A DNA stretch of 64,000 nt from NCBI RefSeq assembly GCF_000513955.1, contig NZ_KI911328.1, forward strand, positions 104,431 through 168,430, given 5' to 3'. Both the position numbers and the translations under genes were made by a program. The stretch comes from Pseudoxanthomonas suwonensis J47. GTDB lineage: Bacteria > Pseudomonadota > Gammaproteobacteria > Xanthomonadales > Xanthomonadaceae. The notes under the pieces are model-generated. The model did not search any database. It was not told where the DNA came from and saw nothing but the letters and a program-made list of their open reading frames with translations. Shown piece by piece: positions 15,284-24,736 of this stretch. The first letter of the stretch is position 1. Each line of letters starts with the position of its first letter.

Positions 15284-16033
15284 TCACCACCGCGGCGCCT
15301 TGGTCAGCGGCGGGGCCTCGTGCTGGCGGTCATAGGCGCGCAGCTCGTCGCGGATGTGGGCGATGCGCTGGCGGCCCAGCGCGTTGCGGCTGTCGTCCAG
15401 GACCACGCCGTCGAGCAGCTCGGCCATGCGCTGCACCGTCGGCAGCATCTTCTCCCACGCATCCAGCGCCGGCACCGGCGCCGGCAACGTCAGGAAGAAC
15501 GCGATCGCCGGCGTCTCCAGCTCGCGGATCGTCGCCATGTCGAAGCTGCCCGGCTTCATGATGCTGGCCATGCTGAACACCGGGCCCCGCTCCGGATGCC
15601 CCTCCAGCAGCCGGTGGAACACGTTCATGTGGCCGAAGACCATGCCCGTCTTCTCCGCCGCCACCACGATGTCCTCGCCGCGCAGCACGCTGCCCGCGCG
15701 CGCCGCCACGTACAGCGACACGATCTTGTCGAAGTCCTGGCTCTCGCGGCGGCCCAGGTCGCTGTTGCGCGCCGGTTCCGCCGGCAGGCCCAGCTCCGGC
15801 TGGGTCACGCCCTCGCCGCTGTAGTCGGGCTCGCCTTCCGCGGCGCCGCCCTCGTCCAGCGAAGGCTCGCGGCGCACGCGGCCGTATTCGGGCGTCATCG
15901 CCGGGGATTCGCGCGACTCGCGGCGACGGCCCTGCTGTTCCTTGCGGGGATTGCGACCGAAGAACCACATCGCCGCCAGCAACAGCAGGCCGACGACGAG
16001 GATGCCGATCCGCAGCAGGTCCTTGTCCGACAT
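15284..16033 (-). CDS. zipA: Cell division protein ZipA
   Basis: ZipA anchors FtsZ to the inner membrane in gammaproteobacteria. The 249-residue protein has the expected layout: an N-terminal membrane anchor (LLRIGILVVGLLLLAAMWFFG, about 6-26), a basic then acidic/Pro variable linker, and a C-terminal FtsZ-binding domain from about residue 105 (KIVSLYVAARAGSVLRGEDI, GMVFGHMNVFHRL, PVFSMASIMKPGSFD). It is 94 bp after smc on the same strand. smc-zipA-ligA are normally consecutive in xanthomonads; here repeats and the aminotransferase gene separate zipA from ligA. Confidence 0.93.
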   Translation of the reverse strand: MSDKDLLRIGILVVGLLLLAAMWFFGRNPRKEQQGRRRESRESPAMTPEYGRVRREPSLDEGGAAEGEPDYSGEGVTQPELGLPAEPARNSDLGRRESQDFDKIVSLYVAARAGSVLRGEDIVVAAEKTGMVFGHMNVFHRLLEGHPERGPVFSMASIMKPGSFDMATIRELETPAIAFFLTLPAPVPALDAWEKMLPTVQRMAELLDGVVLDDSRNALGRQRIAHIRDELRAYDRQHEAPPLTKAPRW

Positions 16034-16127
16034 GTAACGCCTCTCCCCCGGGATCCAGAAGCTGCAAGCATGTCACGAGCGGCGGCCGTGGAAAAACCCC
16101 GGCCGCGGCCCGCCGTTTGTCCCCGGG

Positions 16128-19100
16128 TCAGGCCGCGCCAGCCAGGCGCGCGGCCTCCTCCAGGTCCACGCTGACCAGGCGCGACACGCCCGGCTCGCGC
16201 ATGGTCACGCCCGAAAGCTGGTGCGCCGCCTCCATCGTCGCCTTGTTGTGGCTGACGAACAGGAACTGCACCTTCTCGCTCATCTCCTTCACCATGTTGG
16301 TGAAGCGGCCCACGTTGGCCTCGTCCAGCGGCGCGTCGACCTCGTCCAGCAGGCAGAACGGCGCCGGGTTGAGCTGGAAGATCGCGAACACCAGCGCCAC
16401 CGCGGTCATTGCCTTCTCGCCGCCGGACAGCAGCGAGATGTTGGACACGCGCTTGCCCGGCGGGCGCGCCATGATCGCCACGCCGGTGTCGAGCAGGTCC
16501 TCGCCGGTCAGCTCCAGGTAGGCGTGGCCACCGCCGAACAGGCGCGGGTACAGCGCCTGCAGGCCGGAGTTGACCCGGTCGAAGGTGTCCTTGAAGCGGC
16601 CGCGGGTCTCGCGGTCGATCTTGCGGATCGCCTCTTCCAGCGTTTCCAGCGCCGCGGTAAGGTCGGCGTTCTGCGAATCCAGGTACTGCTTGCGCTGCTC
16701 GGCCTCGCCGCATTCGTGGATCGCGGCCAGGTTGACCGGCTCCAGGCGGCGCATGCGCGCCTCGATCTGGCCCACCGCCTGTTCCCACTCGCGCGGGTCG
16801 GCGACGTCCGGCAGCGTGTTGACCACGTCCTCCAGCACCAGCCCCTCCTCGGTGATGGCCTGGACGATCTGTTCGGCCTTCATCTGCAGCGCCTGCTGCT
16901 CCAGGCGGCGCTGCGAGATGCGCTCGCGCTGCGCCAGCGACTGCTCGTCGCGCTGGTGGCGGGTCTGCTCGAAGGCGCGCAGCTCGTTGTCGATGCCTTC
17001 CAGCACCGAACGCGCCTCGCCCAGCGCGCGGTCGGCGCGCACGCGCTCGGCCAGCGCGGCCTGGTGCTCGGCTTCCAGCGCCTGCACCGGCGAATCGCCG
17101 GTGGCCAGCTGCGCGGCCAGCTCGCCCAGGCGGCTGTCCAGCTGCCCGCGCTGGGCGTCCATGCGCTGCAGCGACTGGACCAGCGAGGCGACCTGGGTGC
17201 GCTGCGATTCAAGCGCCAGGGCCAGGGCATGGGTGGCCTCGCGGCTGGCACGGGCCGCGTCGCGGGCCAGGTCGCGGGCTTCGGTCAGGCGGCGGCGCTC
17301 GGCTTCCAGCGACTGTCGGGTGGCTTCGAGGTCGCCCATGCGGACGACCGCGTCCTCCAGGCGCGAACGCGCTTCGCGCGCCTGCTCGCGGCTGTTGTCG
17401 AGGGTCTCGGCCAGCTGCGCCAGTTCGTTCTCGATGCGCTCGATGCGCTGGCGCGCGGTGTCCATGCGGCCCTGCTGGCTCTGCAGCTGGCCGGCCAGTT
17501 CCGAGACGCTGCGGTGGGCCAGGTAGAGCTGGCGCTGCGCGTCCTCGCGCTGCTGCTCGGCGGCCAGCAGCTGGTCGCGCTGCTGGGCCAGGCGCTCTTC
17601 CAGCACAGCCTCGCGCTGCTGCAGTTCCTCGATGCTGGCGCGCAGCGCCTGGATCTCGCGCTCGCGCAGCAGCGCACCCTGCCTGGCGGCGCCCTGGCGC
17701 GACACGCGCACCCAGCCCTCGCCCAGGCGCTCGCCGGCGCGGGTGATGATCGAATCGCCCTCGCCCAGCTGCGGCAGCAGGCGGCGGGCCTCGGCCAGGT
17801 CCTCGGCCGCGTGCAGGCGCGCGAGCAGGCGGCGGATCGCCAGCGGACCGCGGACCCTGGCGGCCAGCGAGGTCGGCGCGAAGTCGGCCGCGCCTTCCTC
17901 GGCGGAGACCAGCGCGATGCGGCCTTCGCCCAGGTCGGCCAGCGCCTCGACCAGCGTTTCCGGCGCCTCGACCAGCACGCCCTCGATCAGCTGGCCCAGC
18001 GCGCTTTCGACCGCGTTTTCCCAGCCGTCCTCGACGCTCAGGCGCTCGCCGACGCGCGCGCCCGAATCCAGCCCGCGGGCCTTGAGCCAGGCCACCGCGG
18101 CGCCCTGCTCCTGGCCGAGCGCGGCCTGCTGCAGGGTTTCCAGCGAAGACAGCCGGCCACGCGCGGCCTGGGCCTGCTTGCGCACCTCGGCCAGCTCGGC
18201 CTGGGCGGTGCGCTGCTGTTCCTGCAGCGCGGACACCGCCTGCTTGCGCGCGTCCAGCTGTTCGTTGAGCGTGTCCAGCGCCGCCTTCTGCGTTTCGTGC
18301 TGGATCTGCGCCTGTTCGAAGGCCTCGGCCAGCGCGTCCAGGTCCAGGCCGGCGCGCTCGGCGGTCAGCGCCTCACGGCGGCGGTCGGCTTCCAGCGCCT
18401 GGCGGTCCAGGTAGTCGACGCGGGTGCGTTCGACCTCGCCGGCGCGCGACGCCTCGGCGGCCTCGCGGCCATAGGCTTCCCAGCGCTGCTGCCAGTCCGA
18501 AAGCGCGGCCTCGGCCTCGCGCAGCGCCTCCTGCTTGAAAACGTCGTCCTCGCGCAGCTGCTCCAGGCGCGGTTCGGATTCCTCGACCGAGGCCTGCAGC
18601 GCCTCCAGCTTCTGGCGGTCGTCGCCGATGTGCCGGTCCAGTTCCTCCAGGGCGCTGGCGGCCTCGTCGCGCGCCTGGTGCAGGCGGCTGGTCAGTTCGC
18701 GCTGGTGCTGGATCTGCTGCTCGATGCGGGCGAGCACGCCGCCGACCTTGTAGACCTCGGCCTGGGCGGCATTGAGCGCCTCGGCGGCCTCCTCGCGACG
18801 GACGCGGCCGGTCTCGATCTCGCGCTCGGCCTCGCGCTGGCCGGCGATGATCTGCTCCAGCTTCGTCTCTTCCTGCATCAGCTTCTCGCGCAGGGCCTGC
18901 AGCTGCTGGTCCAGCGCACGGAACTGCAGCGCCTTCCACTCGGCGTCCTTGACCTTGCGCTCGGCGGCCAGCGCCTGGTACTGCTCGGCCTGGCGGGCCT
19001 GGCGGCGCAGGTGGTCCAGCTGCTTGTCGACCTCCTCGCGCAGGTCGTTGAGGCGGTCCAGGTTCTCGCGGGTGTGGCGGATGCGGGTCTCGGTCTCCTT

Positions 19101-19631
19101 GCGCCGCTCCTTGTACTTGGAGATGCCGGCGGCCTCTTCCAGGTAGACGCGCAGGTCCTCGGGCCGGGCCTCGATGATCTGGCTGATCATGCCCTGCTCG
19201 ATGATCGAGTAGCTGCGCGGGCCCAGGCCGGTGCCGAGGAACAGGTCGGTGATGTCCTTGCGCCGGCACTTGGTGCCGTTTAGGTAGTACTGGCTCTGGC
19301 CGTCGCGGCTGACCGTGCGCTTGACCGAGATCTCGTTGTAGGCCGCGTACTCGCCGGAGATGGTGTGGTCGGAGTTGTCGAAGATCAGCTCGACCGTGGC
19401 CTGGCTGACCGGCTTGCGTGCGGCCGAGCCGGAGAAGATCACGTCGGTCAGAGAGTCGCCGCGCAGGCGGCTGGCGGAGCTTTCGCCCATCACCCAGCGC
19501 ACCGCGTCGATGATGTTGGACTTGCCGCAGCCGTTCGGGCCGACCACGCCGGTCATGTTGGTCGGCAGGTGCAGCGTGGTGGGGTCGACGAAGGACTTGA
19601 AACCGGACAGCTTGATCGTGGACAGGCGCAT
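16128..19631 (-). CDS. smc: Chromosome segregation protein SMC
   Basis: SMC is the ATPase of the bacterial condensin that organises and segregates the chromosome with ScpA and ScpB. The 1167-residue protein has a Walker A motif GPNGCGKSN (31-39), a long coiled coil, a hinge domain near 490-650, a second coiled coil, and the C-terminal ABC signature LLSGGEKAMTAVALVFA with Walker B CLLDEVDAPLD. The length is typical. The ATG at 19631 starts MRLSTIKLSGFKSF, as in the family. It lies upstream of zipA and is divergent from the ubiM-like gene. Scp genes are not in the window. Confidence 0.97.
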   Translation of the reverse strand: MRLSTIKLSGFKSFVDPTTLHLPTNMTGVVGPNGCGKSNIIDAVRWVMGESSASRLRGDSLTDVIFSGSAARKPVSQATVELIFDNSDHTISGEYAAYNEISVKRTVSRDGQSQYYLNGTKCRRKDITDLFLGTGLGPRSYSIIEQGMISQIIEARPEDLRVYLEEAAGISKYKERRKETETRIRHTRENLDRLNDLREEVDKQLDHLRRQARQAEQYQALAAERKVKDAEWKALQFRALDQQLQALREKLMQEETKLEQIIAGQREAEREIETGRVRREEAAEALNAAQAEVYKVGGVLARIEQQIQHQRELTSRLHQARDEAASALEELDRHIGDDRQKLEALQASVEESEPRLEQLREDDVFKQEALREAEAALSDWQQRWEAYGREAAEASRAGEVERTRVDYLDRQALEADRRREALTAERAGLDLDALAEAFEQAQIQHETQKAALDTLNEQLDARKQAVSALQEQQRTAQAELAEVRKQAQAARGRLSSLETLQQAALGQEQGAAVAWLKARGLDSGARVGERLSVEDGWENAVESALGQLIEGVLVEAPETLVEALADLGEGRIALVSAEEGAADFAPTSLAARVRGPLAIRRLLARLHAAEDLAEARRLLPQLGEGDSIITRAGERLGEGWVRVSRQGAARQGALLREREIQALRASIEELQQREAVLEERLAQQRDQLLAAEQQREDAQRQLYLAHRSVSELAGQLQSQQGRMDTARQRIERIENELAQLAETLDNSREQAREARSRLEDAVVRMGDLEATRQSLEAERRRLTEARDLARDAARASREATHALALALESQRTQVASLVQSLQRMDAQRGQLDSRLGELAAQLATGDSPVQALEAEHQAALAERVRADRALGEARSVLEGIDNELRAFEQTRHQRDEQSLAQRERISQRRLEQQALQMKAEQIVQAITEEGLVLEDVVNTLPDVADPREWEQAVGQIEARMRRLEPVNLAAIHECGEAEQRKQYLDSQNADLTAALETLEEAIRKIDRETRGRFKDTFDRVNSGLQALYPRLFGGGHAYLELTGEDLLDTGVAIMARPPGKRVSNISLLSGGEKAMTAVALVFAIFQLNPAPFCLLDEVDAPLDEANVGRFTNMVKEMSEKVQFLFVSHNKATMEAAHQLSGVTMREPGVSRLVSVDLEEAARLAGAA

Positions 19632-19863
19632 GCGGCGGTCGATTCCCCGGGGTGTCGCGGCGCAGGAGCGCCACCGGAATAAGGTGTTTTATCGGGAATG
19701 CGCCGCAAGTGATTGATTCACAAAGGCAGCGCCACCCGGATTTCGGGTTCGGACCGTGCAGTATAGCCGGCCGGCCGGGCCCCCCGGCCTGCCGGCCGCT
19801 TGATCGGGATCAGGGAGCCTCCACCGCCCCCGGCCTAAGCTGCGCCGACCACAGGAGGATGAC

Positions 19864-21093
19864 ATGCAATACGACGTCGCCATCGTCGGCGCCGGCCCGG
19901 TCGGGCTGTGCCTGGCCCGTGCCTTCGGCCTGCAGGGACTGCGCGTGGCCCTGGTCGAACGGCAGCCGCAGGCCGCGCTCGAGGAGCCGGCCTTCGACGG
20001 CCGCGAGATCGCCCTGACCCACGCCTCGATGCGCCTGCTGCGCGAGCTTGGCGCCTGGCAGCACATCCCCGCCAGCGAGGTGTTCCCGCTGCGCAGCGCG
20101 CGGGTGATGGACCGCGACCTGGCCCAGGAACTGACCGTTACCCCGCAGGGCGGCGAGGACCGGCTGGGCAACCTGGTCGCCAACCACCTGATCCGCCGCG
20201 CGGCCTGGCTGGCGATGCGCGAGACCGCGGGCGTGGACCTCTACACCGGCGCCCGCATCCAGACTGTGTACGCCGGCGCCGACGAGGCCCGCCTCGGCCT
20301 GGAGGACGGCAGCACCGTGCAGGCGCGCCTGCTGGTCGCCGCCGACAGCCGTTTCTCCGAGACCCGCCGGGCGCTGGGCATCGATGCCGACCTGCACGAC
20401 TTCGGCAAGAGCATGCTGGTGTGCCGGATGCGCCACGAGCAGCCGCACCACCACGCGGCCTGGGAATGGTTCGGCCTGGACCAGACCCTGGCCCTGCTGC
20501 CGCTGGAGGAACACCTGGCCGGCGCGGTGCTGACCCTGCCCGGCGAACAGGCCCGCGCGCTTTCGCAGGCCGGGCCGGAGGCCTTCGCCCGCGAAATGGA
20601 ACGCCGCTACGGCGGCCGCCTGGGGCGGATGGAACTGGCCGGCAGCCGCCACCTCTACCCGCTGGTGGCGACCTGGGCGCGGCGTTTCGTCGGCCCGCGC
20701 CTGGCCCTGGCCGGCGACGCGGCGGTGGGCATGCACCCGGTCACCGCGCACGGCTTCAACCTCGGCCTGGCCAGCGTCGAGCGCCTGTCCGACCTGGCCG
20801 CGACCGCGCTGCGCCAGGGCCGCGACCTCGGCGATCCGTTTCTGCTGGCCCGCTACGAGCGCCGCCACCGCCGCGGCAGCTGGCCGCTGTTCCAGGCGAC
20901 CCGTGCGATCGTCGGGCTGTACACCGACGCGCGGCCGCCGGCGCGCTGGCTGCGCACGGCTGCGCTGCGCGCCAGCGCGGCGGTGCCGCCGTTCCGGCGC
21001 CTGCTCGCAGCCGGGCTGACCGATGCCGGCCCGGTCGACCCCACCCCGCTGCAACGCCTGCGCGCGGGCCTGGCCGCGCTGCGTCCGGGTTGA
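19864..21093 (+). CDS. ubiM: FAD-dependent ubiquinone-biosynthesis hydroxylase, UbiM-like
   Basis: The 409-residue flavoprotein belongs to the UbiH/UbiI/UbiF/UbiM monooxygenases that hydroxylate the quinone ring. An FAD-binding GAGPVG lies at 10-15, and the second FAD motif is GDAAVGMHPVTAHGFNLGL, where the usual GDAAH is replaced by GDAAV with the histidine further on. I associate that form with UbiM, the multi-position hydroxylase. A clean AGGAGG lies five bases before the ATG. It stands alone and divergent from smc. It is surely a member of the family; the UbiM assignment over UbiH or UbiF is moderate. Confidence 0.7.
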   Translation: MQYDVAIVGAGPVGLCLARAFGLQGLRVALVERQPQAALEEPAFDGREIALTHASMRLLRELGAWQHIPASEVFPLRSARVMDRDLAQELTVTPQGGEDRLGNLVANHLIRRAAWLAMRETAGVDLYTGARIQTVYAGADEARLGLEDGSTVQARLLVAADSRFSETRRALGIDADLHDFGKSMLVCRMRHEQPHHHAAWEWFGLDQTLALLPLEEHLAGAVLTLPGEQARALSQAGPEAFAREMERRYGGRLGRMELAGSRHLYPLVATWARRFVGPRLALAGDAAVGMHPVTAHGFNLGLASVERLSDLAATALRQGRDLGDPFLLARYERRHRRGSWPLFQATRAIVGLYTDARPPARWLRTAALRASAAVPPFRRLLAAGLTDAGPVDPTPLQRLRAGLAALRPG

Positions 21094-21105
21094 CCGGCGC
21101 GGCGC

Positions 21106-21660
21106 TCAGCCGCGCTGGCGGACGATCCACTCCACGAAGCGGTCGACGAAATCCTCGAGGAATTCGCGGGTGTCCTGCACGGTGACCTTGCCGTCGGCGT
21201 CGACCAGCCCGTCCTTGAACTGGATGAACATCTCCGGCTGCGGCAGCACCGCCATGTCCAGGTAGGCAAGCACGTTGCGCAGGTGCTGCTGCGCCATCGC
21301 CGTGCCGATCGCGCCGGGCGAGGCGCCCAGCACCGCCGCCGGCAGGCCGGCGAAGGCGCTGTCGCCATAGGGGCGCGACGCCAGGTCGATGGCGTTCTTG
21401 AGCACGCCGGGGATCGAGCGGTTGTACTCGGGGGTGACGAACAGCACCGCGTCGGCGCTGCGCACCTGCTCCTTCAGCGCACGCCCCTCTTCCGGGTAGT
21501 CGCCATCGAAATCCTGGTTGTAGAGCGGCAGCCGGCCGATATCGACGTGGTCGAAGTCCAGGCGGTCCTCGCCCAGCCGTTCCACGGCCTTCGCCAGCAG
21601 GCGGTTGAACGATCCGCTGCGCAGGCTGCCGACGAATACCGCGACTCTTGGCTTGTCCAT
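21106..21660 (-). CDS. NADPH-dependent FMN reductase / quinone reductase
   Basis: The 184-residue protein is a flavodoxin-like reductase: VGSLRSGSFNRLLAK near the N-terminus binds FMN phosphate, and VTPEYNRSIPGVLKNAIDLASRPYG is the family signature of ChrR/SsuE-type NAD(P)H:FMN or quinone reductases. Likely roles are quinone or metal reduction and oxidative-stress defence. GGGAG lies seven bases before the ATG at 21660; an ATG two codons upstream would sit only one base after it and is rejected. The gene ends 12 bp from the convergent ubiM-like gene. Confidence 0.85.
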   Translation of the reverse strand: MDKPRVAVFVGSLRSGSFNRLLAKAVERLGEDRLDFDHVDIGRLPLYNQDFDGDYPEEGRALKEQVRSADAVLFVTPEYNRSIPGVLKNAIDLASRPYGDSAFAGLPAAVLGASPGAIGTAMAQQHLRNVLAYLDMAVLPQPEMFIQFKDGLVDADGKVTVQDTREFLEDFVDRFVEWIVRQRG

Positions 21661-21815
21661 GGCCATGCTCCCGGGGGGTGTCCCGGGATGCTAGGCGCGC
21701 GGGCGATGGCGCCAGGTGAAGGCGCCGATGTGGCGCCTGGCCGCGCGGAGTCGCCTGCGCGCCCCTGTCCTGGCGGGCGCGCGGCGACAGCCCCGGCCGC
21801 CGCCGCGCTTCCGGC

Positions 21816-24080
21816 TCAGCCGGCCAGGTCGTTCGCCGCAGCGACGATGTCGTCCTCGCCCGGGATCACCATGAACGCGGCACCGGCCAGCGGCGTGTAG
21901 GTGTCGGCGCCGACCACGCGGCGGAACGGACGGCCGCCGAAGCCGCCCTCGATGATCGCGGTGATCACGCCCTCGCCCACGCCGGCGCTGCGCCGGCCCT
22001 CGTCGACGATCAGCAGGCGCTTCGCGCTGCGCGCCTGGTCGGCGATGAAGGCCTCGTTGAGCGGCACCAGCCAGCGCAGGTCTACCACGCGCACCTTCCA
22101 GCCATGCTCGGCCTCGATCCGGCGCGCGGCGCGCAGGCTCATCGGCACGCCGTTGCCGTAGGTGATGATCACCAGGTCGTCGTTGCCCTCGCCGTAGACG
22201 CGGCCCTCGCCCAGCGGCATCGCCTCGCCCTGTTCCGGATACGGGAACAGCCACTGGCCGTCGCCGGCCTCGTACAGGTCCTTGGTCATGTACAGCGCGA
22301 TCGGCTCCAGGAACACCGCCACGCGACCGTCGACCCTGGCCAGCGCCGCCAGCGTGCGCAGCATGGTCGCCGCATCGTCGCCGCGCGACGGGCAGCCGAC
22401 CACCAGGCCGGGGATGTCGCGCAGCGCGGTGATCGAGTTGTCGTTGTGGAAGTGGCCGCCGAAGCCGCGCTGGTAGCCGAGGCCGGCGATGCGCACCAGC
22501 ATCGGGTTGGAATACTGGTTGTTGCTGAAGAACTGCAGCGAGCAGGCCTCGCCGCGGATCTGGTCGCAGGCGTTGTGGAAGTACGCCAGGTACTGGATCT
22601 CCGGCAGCGGCAGCATGCCCATGTTGGCGTAGCCCTGGGCCAGGCCGAGGATCATGGTCTCGTCCAGCAGCGTGTTGAACACGCGCGCGCCCTTGAACGC
22701 CTTCTGCAGGCCCTTGGTCACGGTGTAGACGCCGCCCTTCTGCGCCACGTCCTCGCCGAACAGCAGGGTCTCCGGGTACTTGGCCATCAGCTCGTGCAGG
22801 GCCTGGTTGATCTGGATCGCCAGGTGGCGCGGCGCCAGCTTCTCCGGCAGCTTGTCCTCGCCGCCGTAGGCGACGATGCGCGCCGCCTCCGGCGCCGGGC
22901 GCGCGGCCTCGGCGGCGACCGCGTCGGGCGTGTACGGCGCCAGCGGCGCGATGACCTCGGCCAGGCTGGACAGCTTCGGCCGGCGGTCGGCTTCCTCCGC
23001 GGCGGCGAAGCAGCGGCGACGGGTGGCCTCGTACAGCTCCAGCAGTTCGTCCTTCGAGTACAGGCCCGACTCCAGCGCGATCGCCGCACTGCGCAGCAGC
23101 GGATCGGTGGCTTCGACCGCGCACAGCTCCTCGATGCTGCGCCACTCGATCTCGAAGTCGGTGCCGGCGTGACCCATGATCCGGGTGGTGCGCAGGTGCA
23201 GGAAGGTCGGACGCCGGGTGCGGCGGCAGTGCTCCACCGCCGCCTGCACCTGGCCGTAGCCGTTGGCCAGGTCGAGGCCGTCGGCGTGGAAATAGTCCAG
23301 GCCCGGCATGTTGCGGAAGCGGTTGCCGATCCAGCCGTCCGGCGTCTTCACCGAGATGCCGATGCCGTTGTCCTCGCAGACGAACAGCACCGGCGCCGGC
23401 AGCTTCTGGTAGGCGGTCCAGGCCGCGGCGTTGAACGCGGTCTGCGCGGTGGCGTGGTTGGCCGAAGCGTCGCCGAAGGAGCAGATGGCGATGCTGTCGG
23501 CCGGCACCGGCAGTTCGTGGCCGATGCGCCGCGCCTGCTCGATCGCCACCGCGGTGCCCAGCGCCTTGGGCAGGTGGGAGGCGATCGTCGAGGTCTGCGG
23601 CAGCACCCACAACGGCTTGCTGCCCCACACCTTGTGGCGGCCGCCGGAGGCCGGGTCCTCGGCGCTGGCGGCGAAGCTCAGCGCCGAATCCATCACCGGG
23701 TCCATGCCCGGCAGCTTGCGGAAACGCTCGGCCATGAAGCCGCCGCTGCGGTAGTGCAGGAAGGCCGGATCGGTATGGCGGGTCAGCCGCGCCACCATCG
23801 CGTTGCCTTCGTGGCCGCTGCTGCCGATGGTGTAGAAGACCTTGTTCTGGACGCGCAGCACGCGCGCCATCAGGTCCAGGTGGCGGCTGATCAGCTGCGA
23901 CTCGAACAGCTCGCGGAAGCCGCGTGCGTCCAGCGCGCTGCCGGGCAGGATCGGCGCGTCGTCGCGCGGGCGCGGCGCGGGCGTGCCGGGCCAGGCGCGG
24001 ACCGCCTCGCTGAAGTTGCGGTCGCAGATTTCGGCGCGGTTGATGCCCTTCTTCCAGGCGGGGATCACGGGTGCGTTCAT
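21816..24080 (-). CDS. Fused 2-oxoacid dehydrogenase E1 (alpha and beta in one chain)
   Basis: The 754-residue protein joins an E1-alpha-like half (about 1-390) to an E1-beta-like half (about 410-754). The alpha half has the ThDP motif CSFGDASANH followed by VCEDNGIGI. The beta half has LLFGEDVAQKGGVYTVTKGLQ, LDETMILGLAQGYANMG and VEPIALYMTKDLY-like sequence. E1 enzymes decarboxylate pyruvate or branched-chain 2-oxoacids in complexes with E2 and E3, but neither is here. The gene is last in a tightly overlapping run: its ATG overlaps the GST stop by four bases (ATGA). Xanthomonad homologues are sometimes misnamed MFS transporter. The substrate is unknown; a branched-chain-type E1 is my guess. 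Confidence 0.85.
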   Translation of the reverse strand: MNAPVIPAWKKGINRAEICDRNFSEAVRAWPGTPAPRPRDDAPILPGSALDARGFRELFESQLISRHLDLMARVLRVQNKVFYTIGSSGHEGNAMVARLTRHTDPAFLHYRSGGFMAERFRKLPGMDPVMDSALSFAASAEDPASGGRHKVWGSKPLWVLPQTSTIASHLPKALGTAVAIEQARRIGHELPVPADSIAICSFGDASANHATAQTAFNAAAWTAYQKLPAPVLFVCEDNGIGISVKTPDGWIGNRFRNMPGLDYFHADGLDLANGYGQVQAAVEHCRRTRRPTFLHLRTTRIMGHAGTDFEIEWRSIEELCAVEATDPLLRSAAIALESGLYSKDELLELYEATRRRCFAAAEEADRRPKLSSLAEVIAPLAPYTPDAVAAEAARPAPEAARIVAYGGEDKLPEKLAPRHLAIQINQALHELMAKYPETLLFGEDVAQKGGVYTVTKGLQKAFKGARVFNTLLDETMILGLAQGYANMGMLPLPEIQYLAYFHNACDQIRGEACSLQFFSNNQYSNPMLVRIAGLGYQRGFGGHFHNDNSITALRDIPGLVVGCPSRGDDAATMLRTLAALARVDGRVAVFLEPIALYMTKDLYEAGDGQWLFPYPEQGEAMPLGEGRVYGEGNDDLVIITYGNGVPMSLRAARRIEAEHGWKVRVVDLRWLVPLNEAFIADQARSAKRLLIVDEGRRSAGVGEGVITAIIEGGFGGRPFRRVVGADTYTPLAGAAFMVIPGEDDIVAAANDLAG

Positions 24081-24736
24081 TCGCTCTTTCTGGGTTGGTC
24101 GGCAAGCGCGAAGCGGGCGACCGCCTCGGCGTCGTTGATGTGCATCGGCACGAAGCCCGGCGTGGCACGCACGCGCGCCAGCCAGGCGTCGATCGCCGGA
24201 TACGGGGAAAGGTCGAAGCCGCCGTCGGCGGCGCAATGGGTGTAGGCGAACAGGGCGATGTCGGCCACGCCGTATTGCGGGCCGGTGAACCACCCGGCGT
24301 CCTGCAGGTGGCGTTCCATCACCGCCAGCGCCTCGTGGCCGCGTTCGTGCAGGCGCGGCAGGTCGGCGCGGCGCGGCGAATCGGCCGGGGTCCAGCCGCG
24401 GATGAAGCGGGCCACGGCGATGTACGGCTCGTGGCTGTACTGCTCGAAGAACAGCCACGACAGCGCCCGCGCCCGGTGCCAGGCATCATCGGGCAGCAGC
24501 GGCGTGCCTTCGGCCAGCCAGCACAGGATCGCGTCGGATTCGGGCAGGACGCGGCCGTCGTCCAGTTCCAGCAGCGGTACCCGGCCGTTGGGATTGAGCG
24601 CGAGGAATTCCTGCGTGCGGGTCGCGCCGCGCGGGGCGTCGACCTCGTTCCAGCGGTACGGACGGCCCAGCTGCTCCAGGGCCAGGCGCACCTTGTAGCA
24701 GTTGCCCGACATCGACATGCCATGCACGGTGATCAT
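24077..24736 (-). CDS. Glutathione S-transferase family protein
   Basis: The 219-residue protein has an N-terminal thioredoxin fold (HGMSMSGNCYKVRLALEQLG, LNPNGRVPLLELDDGRVLPESDAIL) with the conserved cis-proline and the ESDAI glutathione-binding motif, then a helical C-terminal domain (GVADIALFAYTH). GSTs conjugate or transfer glutathione; no substrate can be inferred. AAGGAG lies eight bases before the ATG at 24736. It overlaps the upstream acetyltransferase by one base (TGATG) and the downstream E1 gene by four (ATGA), so the three are surely co-translated. Confidence 0.88.
   Translation of the reverse strand: MITVHGMSMSGNCYKVRLALEQLGRPYRWNEVDAPRGATRTQEFLALNPNGRVPLLELDDGRVLPESDAILCWLAEGTPLLPDDAWHRARALSWLFFEQYSHEPYIAVARFIRGWTPADSPRRADLPRLHERGHEALAVMERHLQDAGWFTGPQYGVADIALFAYTHCAADGGFDLSPYPAIDAWLARVRATPGFVPMHINDAEAVARFALADQPRKSE

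Noticed and set aside
14826..15335. A 169-codon plus-strand open frame in the repeat block.
   Set aside because: It runs through palindromic repeats and into the antisense of zipA. Composition and context do not support coding.
16221..19283. A 1020-codon plus-strand open frame, opposite smc.
   Set aside because: It mirrors a clearly coding SMC gene, has repetitive Leu/Gln/Gly/Arg composition and no start signal. Long antisense frames are expected at about 70% GC.
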